A stretch of 64,000 nucleotides of DNA from Faecalicatena orotica (GCF_003149245.1 NZ_QGDL01000001.1:1-64000); one strand, 5' to 3'; positions 43,444 through 53,631 are shown, counted from the first letter of the stretch. Program-made: numbers and translations. The notes: generated by a model from the sequence alone, not told the origin.

Positions 43444-44922
43444 ATGACTTATCCGGATTTGAAACAGGCAATTGAGTTAGCGGCAGCAGGGGATTTTCGC
43501 ACGATGCCGGTCAGTATGGAGATGTTTTCTGATATGTATACTCCCATCAGTGTTTTGAGGAAGTTGAAGAATGTCAGTGAACACTGTTATATGCTGGAGA
43601 GCGCGGAGGATGCGAAGCGATGGGGGCGTTATAGTTTTCTGGGCTTTGAACCAACGATGGAAATCAGCTGCCGGAACGGGAGGCTCTGTATTAAGAATGG
43701 CGATGTTACAGAGGTTGAGACCGCCAGGCCGGGAGAATATATCCGAAAGGTGATCCGGGACCACAGGGCGCCGAAGGTGGAAGGGCTTCCTTCTTTTACG
43801 GGAGGTCTTGTAGGATATTTTTCTTATGATTATATCAAGTATGTGGAACCAACACTGAAGCTGGATGCGAAGGATGAGGCGCATTTCAGGGATGTGGATC
43901 TGATGCTGTTTGATCAGGTAATTGCGTTTGACCACCTTAGGCAGAAAATTGTTTTTGTTGTGAATATGCCTTTGAATGGAAATCTTGAAAACGAGTATGA
44001 GAAAGCATGCGAAAGACTGGAGAGACTGAAAGAAATCGTGCAGGCTGGGGAAATGAAAGAGCATGTTCCGCTGCATCTGAAAAGTGGTTTTCAGCCGCAT
44101 TTTACGAAAGAAAAATACTGCGGCATGGTTGAAACTGCGAAGCAGTATATCTATGAGGGGGATATTTTTCAGATTGTTTTGTCGAACCGGCTGGAGGCGG
44201 AGATGGAAGGCAGTATTCTGGATGTCTACAGAGTGTTAAGAAGCACGAATCCGTCCCCGTATATGTTCTATTTTTCCAGTAATGATATTGAAATTGCAGG
44301 TGCATCGCCGGAGACGCTTGTGAAATTGGAGGATAAAACGCTCCATACGTTTCCTCTGGCTGGGACACGAAAGAGAGGAGAGACGATTTTGGAAGACATC
44401 AGGCTGGAAAAAGAACTGCTGGCGGATGAAAAGGAACTGGCGGAGCACAATATGCTGGTGGATTTAGGGAGAAACGACATCGGGAAGATCAGCAGGATTG
44501 GCACGGTGCAGCTTGAAAAATACCAGAGCATTGAACGCTTTTCCCATGTGATGCACATCGGCTCTACGGTCAGCGGAGAAATCAGGGATGATAAAGATTT
44601 CATGGATACGGTCGATGCAATTCTCCCGGCCGGGACTTTGTCGGGCGCTCCAAAAATCAGGGCATGTGAGATTATTAATGAGTTGGAGGATCTGAAACGT
44701 GGAATTTACGGAGGTGCAGTCGGGTACATTGACTTCACCGGAAATCTGGATACCTGTATAGCGATCCGCATGGCCTATGCAAAGGGCAGCAAGGTATATG
44801 TGTGTTCCGGCGCAGGAATCGTGGCAGACAGTGAGCCGGAGATGGAATATCAGGAGTGCATCAATAAGGCAAAAGCGGTGACAAACGCGATCGAAAGAGC
44901 GGGAGAGGGGATGGAAGAATGA
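43444..44922 (+). CDS. trpE: Anthranilate synthase component I
   Basis: Converts chorismate and ammonia to anthranilate, the first committed step of tryptophan synthesis, 492 aa. The N-terminal feedback-inhibitor region has YMLESAEDAKRWGRYSFLGF, and the chorismate-binding core includes YKYIYEGDIFQIVLSNR-type sequence (KQYIYEGDIFQIVLSNRLE), AGTRKRGE, ELLADEKELAEHNMLVDLGRND and the C-terminal GAPKIRACEII and GGAVGYIDFTG. AAAGGAG precedes the ATG. It overlaps trpG by 4 bases. Regulated by the upstream T-box and, by family analogy, by tryptophan inhibition. Confidence 0.97.
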   Translation: MTYPDLKQAIELAAAGDFRTMPVSMEMFSDMYTPISVLRKLKNVSEHCYMLESAEDAKRWGRYSFLGFEPTMEISCRNGRLCIKNGDVTEVETARPGEYIRKVIRDHRAPKVEGLPSFTGGLVGYFSYDYIKYVEPTLKLDAKDEAHFRDVDLMLFDQVIAFDHLRQKIVFVVNMPLNGNLENEYEKACERLERLKEIVQAGEMKEHVPLHLKSGFQPHFTKEKYCGMVETAKQYIYEGDIFQIVLSNRLEAEMEGSILDVYRVLRSTNPSPYMFYFSSNDIEIAGASPETLVKLEDKTLHTFPLAGTRKRGETILEDIRLEKELLADEKELAEHNMLVDLGRNDIGKISRIGTVQLEKYQSIERFSHVMHIGSTVSGEIRDDKDFMDTVDAILPAGTLSGAPKIRACEIINELEDLKRGIYGGAVGYIDFTGNLDTCIAIRMAYAKGSKVYVCSGAGIVADSEPEMEYQECINKAKAVTNAIERAGEGMEE

Positions 44923-45521
44923 TATTACTGATAGATAACTATGACAGTTTTTCTTTTAACCTGTACCAGCTTCTTGGGGCGGAATGCAAAGATATACAGG
45001 TGATCCGTAACGATGAAAAGACGGTAGGGGAAATACGGGAGATGAACCCGGATTATATCGTGCTTTCCCCGGGGCCGGGAAGACCGGAAGACGCAGGAGT
45101 CTGTGTGGAAGTGGTGAAGCAGTTATACAGGGAAATCCCTGTTTTGGGTGTATGTCTTGGACACCAGTCCATCTGCCAGGCATTCGGGGCAGAAGTGACA
45201 TACGCGAAGGAACTGATGCACGGAAAGACATCAAAGGTATGTTTAAACAGAGAGAGCAGATTGTTCAGAGGAATGAAGGAGCAGATTCCTGTTGCCAGAT
45301 ACCATTCCCTTGCAGTCAGTGAAGAAGGGTTTCCATGCATGCTGAAAGTGACTGCAAGGACAACGGACGGGGAAATTATGGCAGTTGAACATAAAGAATA
45401 TCCGGTATACGGACTCCAGTTCCACCCAGAGTCCATTCTGACGCCGGACGGTTCTGAAATCATACACAACTTTTTAAATATAGAAAAGAAAAGCGGAAAG
45501 GAAGTAAGACATGATGATTAA
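44919..45521 (+). CDS. trpG: Anthranilate synthase component II (glutamine amidotransferase)
   Basis: Class I glutamine amidotransferase, 200 aa, that delivers ammonia to TrpE. The catalytic cysteine is in [11 protein letters not shown], and the His-Glu pair in [25 protein letters not shown] at the N terminus is diagnostic. In some bacteria the same subunit also serves aminodeoxychorismate synthase; whether it is shared here is unknown. It overlaps trpE by ATGA and trpD by 11 bases. Confidence 0.96.
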   Translation: MILLIDNYDSFSFNLYQLLGAECKDIQVIRNDEKTVGEIREMNPDYIVLSPGPGRPEDAGVCVEVVKQLYREIPVLGVCLGHQSICQAFGAEVTYAKELMHGKTSKVCLNRESRLFRGMKEQIPVARYHSLAVSEEGFPCMLKVTARTTDGEIMAVEHKEYPVYGLQFHPESILTPDGSEIIHNFLNIEKKSGKEVRHDD

Positions 45522-46530
45522 AGAGGCAATTTTAAAGCTGGCAAAAAGAGAAAACCTGACCTATGGGGAGGCATATCAGGTGATGGATGAGATCATGAGC
45601 GGGGAGGCGAGCGATGTACAGATGAGTTCCTACCTGACAGCCATGAGCTTAAAGGGGGAGACAATTGATGAAATCACAGCATCCGCCGCTGATATGCGTG
45701 AACACTGTGTGAAACTGCTCCATAACGTGGATGCACTGGAAATCGTCGGCACCGGGGGAGACGGAGCCAATTCCTTTAACATTTCCACGACATCCGCACT
45801 TGTCATTGCAGCGGCAGGTGTGCCTGTAGCAAAACACGGAAACAGGGCGGCATCCAGTAAATGTGGTGCGGCAGATGTTCTGGAAGAGTTAGGGGTAAAG
45901 ATCAACATTCCACCGGAAAAGAGTGCGAAGCTTCTGGAAAAAATCGGAATTTGCTTCTTGTTTGCCCAGAATTATCATATAGCAATGAAATATGTGGCCC
46001 CTGTCAGAAAGGAACTGGGAATCAGAACCATTTTTAATATCCTCGGACCACTTGCCAATCCGGCAGGCGCTAATATGGAAGTCATGGGTGTATATGAAGA
46101 GGCACTTGTAGAGCCGCTGGCAAGGGTATTATCCAAACTGGGGGTAAAAAATGCGATGGTTGTATACGGTCAGGACCAGCTGGATGAAATCTCCATGAGT
46201 GCCCCCACAACCGTTTGCGAGATCAAGGACGGGGAGTTCCATTCATACACCATCACCCCGGAAGAGTTTGGCTTCCGTCGCAGTGATAAAAACGAACTGT
46301 TGGGTGGAACACCAAAGATGAATGCAGAAATCACAAGGGCGATTCTGAATGGAAAAGAAACCGGTGCAAAACGAAGCGCCGTGCTGCTGAATGCCGGAGC
46401 GGCCCTGTATGTGGCCGGAAAGGCAGATACGCTCAAAGATGGCGTCAGACTTGCCGGAGAAACTATCGACAGCGGGAAGGCACTTCAGAAACTGGAAGAG
46501 TTCATTCGCTGTTCCAATGAAGAAGACTAG
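45511..46530 (+). CDS. trpD: Anthranilate phosphoribosyltransferase
   Basis: Joins anthranilate and phosphoribosyl pyrophosphate, 339 aa. The glycine-rich PRPP loop [15 protein letters not shown] and [21 protein letters not shown] are clear, followed by [37 protein letters not shown]. Two adjacent ATG codons are possible (45511 and 45514), both served by GGAAAGGA. The reading frame overlaps trpG by 11 bases and ends 11 bases before the trpC start. Confidence 0.97.
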   Translation: MMIKEAILKLAKRENLTYGEAYQVMDEIMSGEASDVQMSSYLTAMSLKGETIDEITASAADMREHCVKLLHNVDALEIVGTGGDGANSFNISTTSALVIAAAGVPVAKHGNRAASSKCGAADVLEELGVKINIPPEKSAKLLEKIGICFLFAQNYHIAMKYVAPVRKELGIRTIFNILGPLANPAGANMEVMGVYEEALVEPLARVLSKLGVKNAMVVYGQDQLDEISMSAPTTVCEIKDGEFHSYTITPEEFGFRRSDKNELLGGTPKMNAEITRAILNGKETGAKRSAVLLNAGAALYVAGKADTLKDGVRLAGETIDSGKALQKLEEFIRCSNEED

Positions 46531-46541
46531 AGGTGGCTGAT

Positions 46542-47342
46542 ATGATACTGGAGGAAATAGCAGAAAAAACGAGGGAAAGAATCCAAAAAAGGAGGCAGCA
46601 GGTTTCCGAAGAAGAATTGAAGGAAAAGGCATACCTGCTGGCCGGGACAGAGAAGGAAAGAAACGGGGGGATATTTCCCTTCCCGTTCGAGAAGGCACTG
46701 GCCCGGGAAGGTATCTCTTTTATATGCGAAGTAAAAAAAGCGTCACCCTCCAAAGGTGTGATTGCAGAAGAATTTCCTTACAGGGAGATAGCAAGAGAAT
46801 ACGAGCAGGCAGGCGCATCTGCACTCTCCGTGCTGACAGAACCGTTTTATTTCCAGGGAAGCGACGATTATCTGAAAGAGATAGAGCGTGCGGTTAATAT
46901 TCCAATCCTGAGAAAAGATTTTACAGTAGATGCGTATATGCTGTATGAGGCAAAGTGTATCGGGGCATCCGCAGTCCTGCTGATCTGCGCCATATTAGAT
47001 GACAGGCAGCTTATGACATATATGGAAATAGCACAGGAACTGGGACTGTCCGCTCTGGTAGAGGCGCATACAGAGGAAGAAGTAAGAAGGGCACTGGCAT
47101 GCGGGGCCAGAATTATCGGTGTCAACAACCGGGACCTGAAGACATTCTAGGTTGATATCCATACGAGTGAGCGGCTCAGAAGACTGGTGCCCAAAGACGT
47201 ACTGTATGTATCCGAAAGCGGAATCAAATCGCCGGAAGATGTCAGACGCCTGAAGGAAAACGGAACAGATGCCGTGCTGATCGGAGAAACACTGATGCGG
47301 TCAGACAATAAGAAAAAAATGCTGGGTGAATTTCGTGGATAA
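46542..47342 (+). pseudogene. trpC: Indole-3-glycerol phosphate synthase gene interrupted by an in-frame TAG
   Basis: TrpC closes the indole ring from carboxyphenylamino-deoxyribulose phosphate. The frame opens at ATG 46542 (after AGAGGTGG) and shows CEVKKASPSKG, LTEPFYFQGSDDYL, LRKDFTVDAYMLYEAKCIGASAVLLI and NNRDLKTF, then meets TAG at 47148-47150. Without any frame change it continues for 63 sense codons (VDIHTSERL... YVSESGI... DAVLIGETLMRS) to TAA at 47340-47342, completing a normal protein of about 265 residues. The stopped product of 202 residues lacks the SESGI and GET phosphate-site segments of the TIM barrel. One base change from a CAG, GAG or AAG codon explains it. The other trp genes are intact, so this may be a recent mutation, a sequence error or a read-through stop. 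Confidence 0.93.
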
Positions 47343-47350
47343 TGGAAGAA

Positions 47351-47419
47351 CCGCAAAGGGGTCTGACCCCTCTGCAGGAGGGTCAGACCCCTTTGCGGTC
47401 CATATTCAGAATATTCTGA
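47351..47419. repeat. Dispersed palindromic repeat, family B, copy 1 (minus orientation)
   Basis: A 19-bp perfect inverted repeat (47351-47369 with 47380-47398) around a 10-nt loop is followed by TCC and the palindrome TCAGAATATTCTGA (47406-47419). The reverse complement of 47386-47419 matches 34 bases of the copy at 62979-63012. It lies between trpC and trpF. Confidence 0.9.
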
Positions 47420-47441
47420 TTTTAGTAGTCAGGGAGGCTTT

Positions 47442-48065
47442 ATGAAGATTAAGATTTGCGGCTTGAGCCGCCCGGAAGATATTGATGCGGTGAATGGAAA
47501 CCGCCCGGATATGATTGGATTTGTTTTTGCCCCGAAAAGCCGGAGGTATGTCTCTCCCCAGACGGCCCTTGAGTTAAAAAATCGGCTGGATCAGGGGATT
47601 CGCGCGGCGGGCGTGTTTGTGGATGAGACACTGGAGAATATTGTGGATCTGGTGCAGAAGCAGGTGATCGATCTTGTACAGCTCCACGGCTCAGAGAGTG
47701 TGGCGTTCATGGAGAAGTTAAAGTACCGCTGTGATGTCCCTGTGGTGAAGGCAGTTTCTATGACAGGGGACCGCTTTTCGCAGGAACTCCGTATGTGGGA
47801 TGCAAGCCGGGTTGATTTTCTGCTATTGGACAGCGGGGCAGGAGGGACTGGGCAGCAGTTTGATTACGGCAGGATTACACGGGTTGAAAAGCCTTTCTTC
47901 CTTGCAGGAGGGCTGACCCCGGAAAACGTGGCCGAAGCGGCTCTCAAGGTGCACCCTTATGGTGTGGATATGAGCAGCGGGGTAGAGACAGATGGGAAAA
48001 AGGATAGGAAAAAAATAGAAGAAGCAGTCAGGAGGATTCGAAATGTCGAAAGGAAGATACGGTGA
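47442..48065 (+). CDS. trpF: Phosphoribosylanthranilate isomerase
   Basis: Amadori rearrangement enzyme of tryptophan synthesis, 207 aa, TIM barrel. The catalytic cysteine is Cys6 in IKICGL and the catalytic aspartate is in [28 protein letters not shown] and VQLHGSE are typical. AGGGAGG precedes the ATG. It begins 99 bases after the end of the trpC frame, with a palindromic repeat in the gap, the only sizeable gap in the operon. Its 3' end overlaps trpB by 23 bases. Confidence 0.95.
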   Translation: MKIKICGLSRPEDIDAVNGNRPDMIGFVFAPKSRRYVSPQTALELKNRLDQGIRAAGVFVDETLENIVDLVQKQVIDLVQLHGSESVAFMEKLKYRCDVPVVKAVSMTGDRFSQELRMWDASRVDFLLLDSGAGGTGQQFDYGRITRVEKPFFLAGGLTPENVAEAALKVHPYGVDMSSGVETDGKKDRKKIEEAVRRIRNVERKIR

Positions 48066-49227
48066 ATTCGGAGGGCAGTACATCTCCGAAACATTAATGA
48101 ATGAATTGATTCATCTGGAGGAACAGTACGAGTATTACAAAAAGGACCCACAGTTCAAACAAGAACTGAAAAAATTACTGAATGAGTATGCAGGACGCCC
48201 GTCTCTCTTGTATTATGCGGAGAAGATGACGAAGGATCTGGGCGGGGCGAAAATCTACCTGAAACGGGAGGATTTAAACCACACAGGCTCCCATAAAATC
48301 AATAATGTGCTCGGTCAGGTGCTTCTCGCGAAAAAGATGGGCAAGACCCGCGTGATTGCTGAGACTGGTGCAGGACAGCACGGGGTAGCCACGGCGACGG
48401 CTGCAGCGCTTCTTGGGATGGAATGTGAAGTGTTCATGGGAAAAGAGGATACAGACCGTCAGGCGCTGAATGTATACAGGATGGAACTCTTAGGGGCAAA
48501 AGTCCATGCAGTGACCAGCGGCACCCAGACACTGAAAGATGCAGTCAATGAGACGATGCGTGAGTGGACGAACCGGGTATCCGATACACATTATGTATTA
48601 GGTTCCGTTATGGGGCCGCACCCTTTCCCAATGATCGTCAGAGACTTCCAGAGCGTCATCAGTCAGGAGGCAAGGGCCCAGATTTTATCTGCGGAAGGAA
48701 AACTTCCGGCGGCAGTGCTTGCCTGTGTTGGAGGCGGCAGCAATGCGATGGGAATGTTCTACAACTTTATCAGGGATGAGAGTGTGAGGCTGATCGGCTG
48801 TGAGGCGGCCGGAAAGGGAATCGACACAGACCAGCATGCGGCTACGATGGCAAAAGGGACACTGGGTGTATTCCACGGGATGAAATCTTATTTCTGTCAG
48901 GATGAGTACGGGCAGATTGCCTCGGTATACTCCATTTCCGCTGGTCTGGACTATCCGGGGATCGGACCGGAACATGCCTACTTAAGAGATTCCGGCCGTG
49001 CCGAGTATGTGCCGGTGACGGATGACGAGGCAGTCGAATCATTCGAGTATCTGGCAAGAACAGAGGGCATCATCTGTGCGATTGAGAGTGCGCATGCAAT
49101 CGCACATGCAAGAAAAATCGCACCGCTGATGGGGAAAGATGAGTCTATGATCATCTGTCTGTCAGGACGCGGAGACAAAGATGTTGCGGCAATCGCAAGA
49201 TATAAGGGGGTAGATATTCATGAGTAA
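48043..49227 (+). CDS. trpB: Tryptophan synthase beta chain
   Basis: PLP enzyme that joins indole and serine, 394 aa. The PLP lysine is Lys85 in [11 protein letters not shown]; other marks are [35 protein letters not shown], the phosphate-binding GGGSNAMG and the late segment CLSGRGDKD. The ribosome site AGGAG lies inside trpF. It overlaps trpA by 8 bases and forms the alpha2-beta2 complex with TrpA. Confidence 0.98.
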   Translation: MSKGRYGEFGGQYISETLMNELIHLEEQYEYYKKDPQFKQELKKLLNEYAGRPSLLYYAEKMTKDLGGAKIYLKREDLNHTGSHKINNVLGQVLLAKKMGKTRVIAETGAGQHGVATATAAALLGMECEVFMGKEDTDRQALNVYRMELLGAKVHAVTSGTQTLKDAVNETMREWTNRVSDTHYVLGSVMGPHPFPMIVRDFQSVISQEARAQILSAEGKLPAAVLACVGGGSNAMGMFYNFIRDESVRLIGCEAAGKGIDTDQHAATMAKGTLGVFHGMKSYFCQDEYGQIASVYSISAGLDYPGIGPEHAYLRDSGRAEYVPVTDDEAVESFEYLARTEGIICAIESAHAIAHARKIAPLMGKDESMIICLSGRGDKDVAAIARYKGVDIHE

Positions 49228-49999
49228 GATAAAAAATGCATTTGCCGGCGGAAAAGCATTCATAGCATTCCTGACAGCGGGCGACCCATCAGCCGAAAAA
49301 ACAGCAGACTACATTCTGGCAATGGAAGAAGCCGGTGCAGATCTGATTGAAATCGGAATCCCGTTTTCCGATCCTACGGCAGAGGGGCCAGTCATACAGG
49401 AAGCGAACATCCGCGCATTAAGCAGGGGAATGACGACGGACGGCGTCTTCGGTATTGTGGAGGAAGTGCGCAGGAAAAGCCAGATCCCGCTTGTCTTTTT
49501 GACCTACTTAAACCCGGTTTTCCATTACGGGTACGAGGCGTTTTTCGAAAAATGTGAGGAACTGGGAGTGGACGGCATCATCATCCCGGACCTTCCCTAC
49601 GAGGAAAAGGGAGATCTTGCTGAAATCGCTAAAACCCACGGGGTAGATGTGATTTCCATGATTGCACCGACATCCAGACAGCGGATACAGATGATTGCTA
49701 AAGAAGCAAAGGGCTTTCTGTATATCGTATCATCGATGGGTGTGACCGGCGTGAGAAACAATATCGAGACCGATATCCCGGCCATCGTTTCTTCTATTAG
49801 AGAAGTGACCGATATTCCGGCAGCAGTCGGGTTCGGCATCAGCACGCCCGATCAGGCAGAAACAATGGCTGCTGCCTCCGACGGGGCAATCGTCGGCAGC
49901 GCGATCGTGAAATTAATAGAGAAACATAAAGACCATGCTGAAGAAGCACTGCGGGAATATGTAAAAACAATGAAAGCGGCCGTAAAAAGCGCAGAGTAA
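49220..49999 (+). CDS. trpA: Tryptophan synthase alpha chain
   Basis: Splits indole glycerol phosphate to indole and glyceraldehyde 3-phosphate, 259 aa. The general-base glutamate is Glu44 in [10 protein letters not shown]. The second carboxylate, Asp60 in Salmonella (LADGP), is replaced by Glu55 in [17 protein letters not shown] and the phosphate-binding VGFGIS and GAIVGSAIV segments are present. It is the last gene of the operon and ends before the terminator that belongs to the convergent HAD gene. Confidence 0.96.
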   Translation: MSKIKNAFAGGKAFIAFLTAGDPSAEKTADYILAMEEAGADLIEIGIPFSDPTAEGPVIQEANIRALSRGMTTDGVFGIVEEVRRKSQIPLVFLTYLNPVFHYGYEAFFEKCEELGVDGIIIPDLPYEEKGDLAEIAKTHGVDVISMIAPTSRQRIQMIAKEAKGFLYIVSSMGVTGVRNNIETDIPAIVSSIREVTDIPAAVGFGISTPDQAETMAAASDGAIVGSAIVKLIEKHKDHAEEALREYVKTMKAAVKSAE

Positions 50000-50035
50000 T
50001 GAAATGCGGAATCCATTCCCGGCAGATTAGGATGA

Positions 50036-50084
50036 AACAAAAAGGGATTGCCTGAAAGTCATGACAAACATTTCAGCAATCCCT
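50036..50084. terminator. Terminator between trpA and the HAD gene
   Basis: AGGGATTG (50043-50050) pairs with CAATCCCT (50077-50084), and CTGAAA with TTTCAG inside, separated by one bulged C. On the minus strand it is followed by TTTTTGTTTC, so it ends the HAD gene; on the plus strand the tail is poor. Confidence 0.75.
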
Positions 50085-50116
50085 GACTGCTCTATAAGAG
50101 AGAGAATAAAAAGGTT

Positions 50117-50734
50117 TTAAAAACGTGACAGCAGTTCCGCAATCCTGCTTATTCTGTCATCTGCCTGAGGAACCTCACCGAAGCCATATTCCGTGAAGAT
50201 AAAAGGAATCCCGGCCTCCTGGCATGCCTGGTAATCCCCCAGGGTATCCCCCACATAAACAACATCCTTCAGCCCGTGGCGGCCCATTAGTGTCAGGATT
50301 GTCTGGCCTTTGGAAGTAAGTGTGTCACCGAAACAGAGATGGTCCTTAATTACATCCTTAAGGCCGGAAGTCTTCATAAACACTTCAATATAGCCGCACT
50401 GACAATTGCTGACGATATAAAGATCCGTTTTTTCAGAAAGAGCCCGCAGCGTTTCAGCAACGCCTTCGTACAGAATCCCGGGCTTTGTCTCCAGAAGCTT
50501 ATTTTCATACTCAAAACAGAGATCTCCGAGTTTCTGCTGCTCTTCTTCGGAGAGCTCGGGGAAAACGGCATCATATATCTCATCCATTGGTTTTCCAAAC
50601 AAATTTTTCAGCATATCACCGTCAATCCTGACATCCAGATTGGAGTGCGCGGCAATAGCCTGATTCCATGATTCGGCTACAGTATCCGTGGAATTCCACA
50701 GTGTGCCGTCTACATCAAAAATAATTCCGTCCAT
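50117..50734 (-). CDS. HAD-family phosphatase
   Basis: A 205-residue haloacid dehalogenase-superfamily hydrolase: nucleophile motif IIFDVDGTLWNS, motif II IVSNCQCGY and acidic motif GDTLGDYQACQEAG, with a helical cap (subfamily IA). The substrate is unknown. The start at 50734 is supported by AAGGAA about 11 bases upstream and by the position of the first motif; the frame is open further upstream to 50803. It is the only minus-strand gene between the trp operon and polA. Confidence 0.87.
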   Translation of the reverse strand: MDGIIFDVDGTLWNSTDTVAESWNQAIAAHSNLDVRIDGDMLKNLFGKPMDEIYDAVFPELSEEEQQKLGDLCFEYENKLLETKPGILYEGVAETLRALSEKTDLYIVSNCQCGYIEVFMKTSGLKDVIKDHLCFGDTLTSKGQTILTLMGRHGLKDVVYVGDTLGDYQACQEAGIPFIFTEYGFGEVPQADDRISRIAELLSRF

Positions 50735-50887
50735 ATAGATTCGATTCCTTTCTGTCACTAAAATTGAATGATACTGTGTGCAGGGAAAAGCATTCTGCAG
50801 CACCTATTAAAAAATCTACTTTTCATCATAACATAAAAATGGCCTTTTAAAAAGAAAGATTTTAGTGTATACTCTAATATGATAATG

Positions 50888-50923
50888 TCAGGGTCAAAAG
50901 GATTTTGCCCCAACATCATATGA
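50888..50923. repeat. Dispersed palindromic repeat, family A, copy 2
   Basis: The hairpin GGGTCAAAA/TTTTGCCCC with one mismatch is followed by CAACATCATATGAT, identical to the copy at 27421-27460 in the last 14 bases and in the same orientation. It ends 53 bases before polA. Confidence 0.85.
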
Positions 50924-50976
50924 TTAATGAAGATTTCCGGTAAAGCACAGGTACCGGATAATGGAGAATAAAGAAG

Positions 50977-53592
50977 ATGAGAGAAAAGATAGTATTGATA
51001 GATGGCCACAGCATTTTAAACAGAGCGTTCTATGGGGTACCGGACCTGACGAATTCGGAAGGACTCCATACGAACGCTATTTATGGTTTTTTAAATATCC
51101 TGTTCAAGATTCTGGACGAGGAGAAACCGGAGTATCTCACGGTGACATTTGACGTACATGCCCCCACATTCCGCCATGAGATGTATGCGGAATATAAGGG
51201 GACGAGGAAGCCGATGGCGGAGGAACTCAGACAGCAGGTTCCCGTGATTAAGGAAGTGCTCAGGGCAATGGATGTCGAGATCATCGAGAAAGCAGGTCTG
51301 GAGGCAGACGACCTTCTCGGAACGATCTCCAGAATCTGCGAGGAAAAAGGGATGGACGTTGCGATTATATCAGGTGACAGGGATACCCTGCAGCTGGCAA
51401 CAGAGCATGTCAAGATCCGCATTCCGAAGACAAAGCAGGGCAGGACAGAGGTTGAAGATTACTATGCTTCGGATGTAAAAGAAAAATACGGGGTGACCCC
51501 GGTTGAGTTTATTGATGTTAAAGCACTGATGGGAGATGCATCCGACAATATCCCGGGTGTTCCGGGAGTCGGGGAAAAGACGGCGACAAAGATCATCATG
51601 GAGTACGGGAACATCGAGAATGCATATGCCCACGCCTCGGAGTTAAAACCGCCCAGAGCCAGCAAGAACCTGCAGGAATACTGGGACCAGGCGTGCATGA
51701 GCAAGACACTGGCTACGATCAATACCCATGCGGACATCGAGTTCCATCTGGAAGCCGCAAAACACGGCGACCCGTATACAAAAGAGGCGCACGATTATTT
51801 TCAGAAATTACAGTTTAAAAATCTCCTGAGCCGTTTTGATGTCGAGGCATCCTCCAATAAAATTGAGTCCCATTTTAAAGAGATTAACGAAAAAGACAGG
51901 GCAGAGAAAGTCTTTAAGGAGGCAGAAAAGGCCAGTACAGTGGGAGCGGCACTGACAGAAGATAACGGGAATGTACTTCCGCTGTTTGCGCACGCATCCG
52001 GCTATGGGAGGCTGACTATTGCATATGGAAAGGACAAGATCTATTCTATCGTCTGCGGCCCTGATATGGAGATGGATTATCTCTTTGAAAGGCTGGTGCA
52101 TATTGCAGAAAACGTACAGACATTTTCTATGTTTGATTTGAAAAAATATCTTCCGGTTGTTAAAATAACAAAGCAGGAGAACTGTTTTGATGCGACTGTG
52201 GCCGCCTATCTTTTAAATCCTCTGAAGAACGATTACACATATGAGGATGTGGCCAGAGAACAGTTAAACCTGATGATAGATGAGAAGGCTGACCCGATGA
52301 CAAAAGCCTGCTACGAGGCTTATACGGCATATGCCGCTGCAGGCTCCCTGACGGAGAAAATGCAGGCAGAGGGGATGTACCATCTCTTTACAGATATTGA
52401 AATGCCGCTTGTATTTACCTTATTCGATATGGAACAGGCGGGAATACAGGTTGAGGCAGAGGCGCTGAAGTTCTACGGGGAACAGCTTGGCGCACGTATC
52501 GTAGAACTGGAAAAAGAGATTTATGAAATGGCGGGGGAGACATTTAACATTAACTCTCCAAAGCAGCTTGGTGTCGTTTTGTTTGACCATATGCAGCTTC
52601 CGAACGGGAAGAAGACAAAAACAGGATACTCCACGGCCGCTGATGTGCTTGACAAACTGGCACCGGATTATCCTGTTGTGGAAAAGGTGCTGGAGTACCG
52701 GCAGCTATCCAAACTGAAGTCAACCTATGCGGACGGACTGGCGGTATATATATCCTCCGATGGCAGAATCCACGGAAAATTCAACCAGACAATCACGGCT
52801 ACGGGACGGATCAGCAGCACGGAACCCAATCTGCAGAACATTCCGGTGAGAATGGAACTGGGGCGCCTGATCAGAAAGGTATTCGTACCGAAGGAGGGCT
52901 GTGTCTTTATTGATGCCGATTATTCCCAGATCGAACTGCGTATACTGGCCCACTGTTCCGGGGACGAGCAGTTGATCCAGGCATACAAAGAGGCAAGGGA
53001 TATTCACCGGATGACGGCATCACAGGTATTCCACACACCATTTGATGAGGTGACCGACCTGCAGCGCAGGAATGCGAAGGCAGTAAATTTTGGGATCGTA
53101 TATGGGATCAGCTCCTTCGGACTGAGCCAGGATTTGAGTATCACGAGGAAAGAGGCTGCCCAGTATATCGAGAATTACTTTGAAACCTATCCGGGCATCA
53201 AACGTTTTCTGGATGATACCGTGGCCCACGCCAAAGAAGAGGGCTATGTAGTAACGCTTTTCGGCAGGAGAAGACCCGTGCCGGAGCTGAAATCAAGTAA
53301 TTTTATGCAGCGCAACTTCGGAGAACGTGTTGCCATGAACGCCCCGATTCAGGGATCTGCGGCGGATATCATGAAAATTGCCATGATCGGGGTAAACAAG
53401 GAGCTGAAAGAAAAGGGCCTGAAGTCAAAACTGATCCTGCAGGTACACGATGAGCTTTTAATCGAGGCTGACAAGGAAGAGCTTGAGACTGTACAGGAGA
53501 TTCTGAAACGGCAGATGGAACAGGCCGCAGATCTGGATGTGCCCCTGATCGTGGACATGCACACAGGTGAGAACTGGTATGAAGCAAAATAA
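50977..53592 (+). CDS. polA: DNA polymerase I
   Basis: Repair and Okazaki-fragment polymerase, 871 aa. Residues 1 to about 290 are the 5'-3' nuclease (IDGHSILNRAFYG, EADDLLGTI, SGDRDTLQLA, GDASDNIPGVPGVGEKTA). Residues of about 300-480 fold like the 3'-5' exonuclease but lack the DxE and DxxxY-type metal residues, so proofreading is probably absent. The polymerase has motif A DADYSQIELRILAH, motif B RRNAKAVNFGIVYGISSFGL and motif C VHDELLIE. GGAG lies about 10 bases before the ATG. It heads a run with coaE and walJ. Confidence 0.97.
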   Translation: MREKIVLIDGHSILNRAFYGVPDLTNSEGLHTNAIYGFLNILFKILDEEKPEYLTVTFDVHAPTFRHEMYAEYKGTRKPMAEELRQQVPVIKEVLRAMDVEIIEKAGLEADDLLGTISRICEEKGMDVAIISGDRDTLQLATEHVKIRIPKTKQGRTEVEDYYASDVKEKYGVTPVEFIDVKALMGDASDNIPGVPGVGEKTATKIIMEYGNIENAYAHASELKPPRASKNLQEYWDQACMSKTLATINTHADIEFHLEAAKHGDPYTKEAHDYFQKLQFKNLLSRFDVEASSNKIESHFKEINEKDRAEKVFKEAEKASTVGAALTEDNGNVLPLFAHASGYGRLTIAYGKDKIYSIVCGPDMEMDYLFERLVHIAENVQTFSMFDLKKYLPVVKITKQENCFDATVAAYLLNPLKNDYTYEDVAREQLNLMIDEKADPMTKACYEAYTAYAAAGSLTEKMQAEGMYHLFTDIEMPLVFTLFDMEQAGIQVEAEALKFYGEQLGARIVELEKEIYEMAGETFNINSPKQLGVVLFDHMQLPNGKKTKTGYSTAADVLDKLAPDYPVVEKVLEYRQLSKLKSTYADGLAVYISSDGRIHGKFNQTITATGRISSTEPNLQNIPVRMELGRLIRKVFVPKEGCVFIDADYSQIELRILAHCSGDEQLIQAYKEARDIHRMTASQVFHTPFDEVTDLQRRNAKAVNFGIVYGISSFGLSQDLSITRKEAAQYIENYFETYPGIKRFLDDTVAHAKEEGYVVTLFGRRRPVPELKSSNFMQRNFGERVAMNAPIQGSAADIMKIAMIGVNKELKEKGLKSKLILQVHDELLIEADKEELETVQEILKRQMEQAADLDVPLIVDMHTGENWYEAK

Positions 53593-53631
53593 ACATCATT
53601 TTGCGACCACAGGCAGTGCAGGAGAACGCAT

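Noticed and set aside
47148-47150. TAG in trpC read as pyrrolysine
   Set aside because: No pyl genes or downstream structure are visible, and the residue at this place in the barrel is not catalytic; an ordinary nonsense change or sequence error is simpler.
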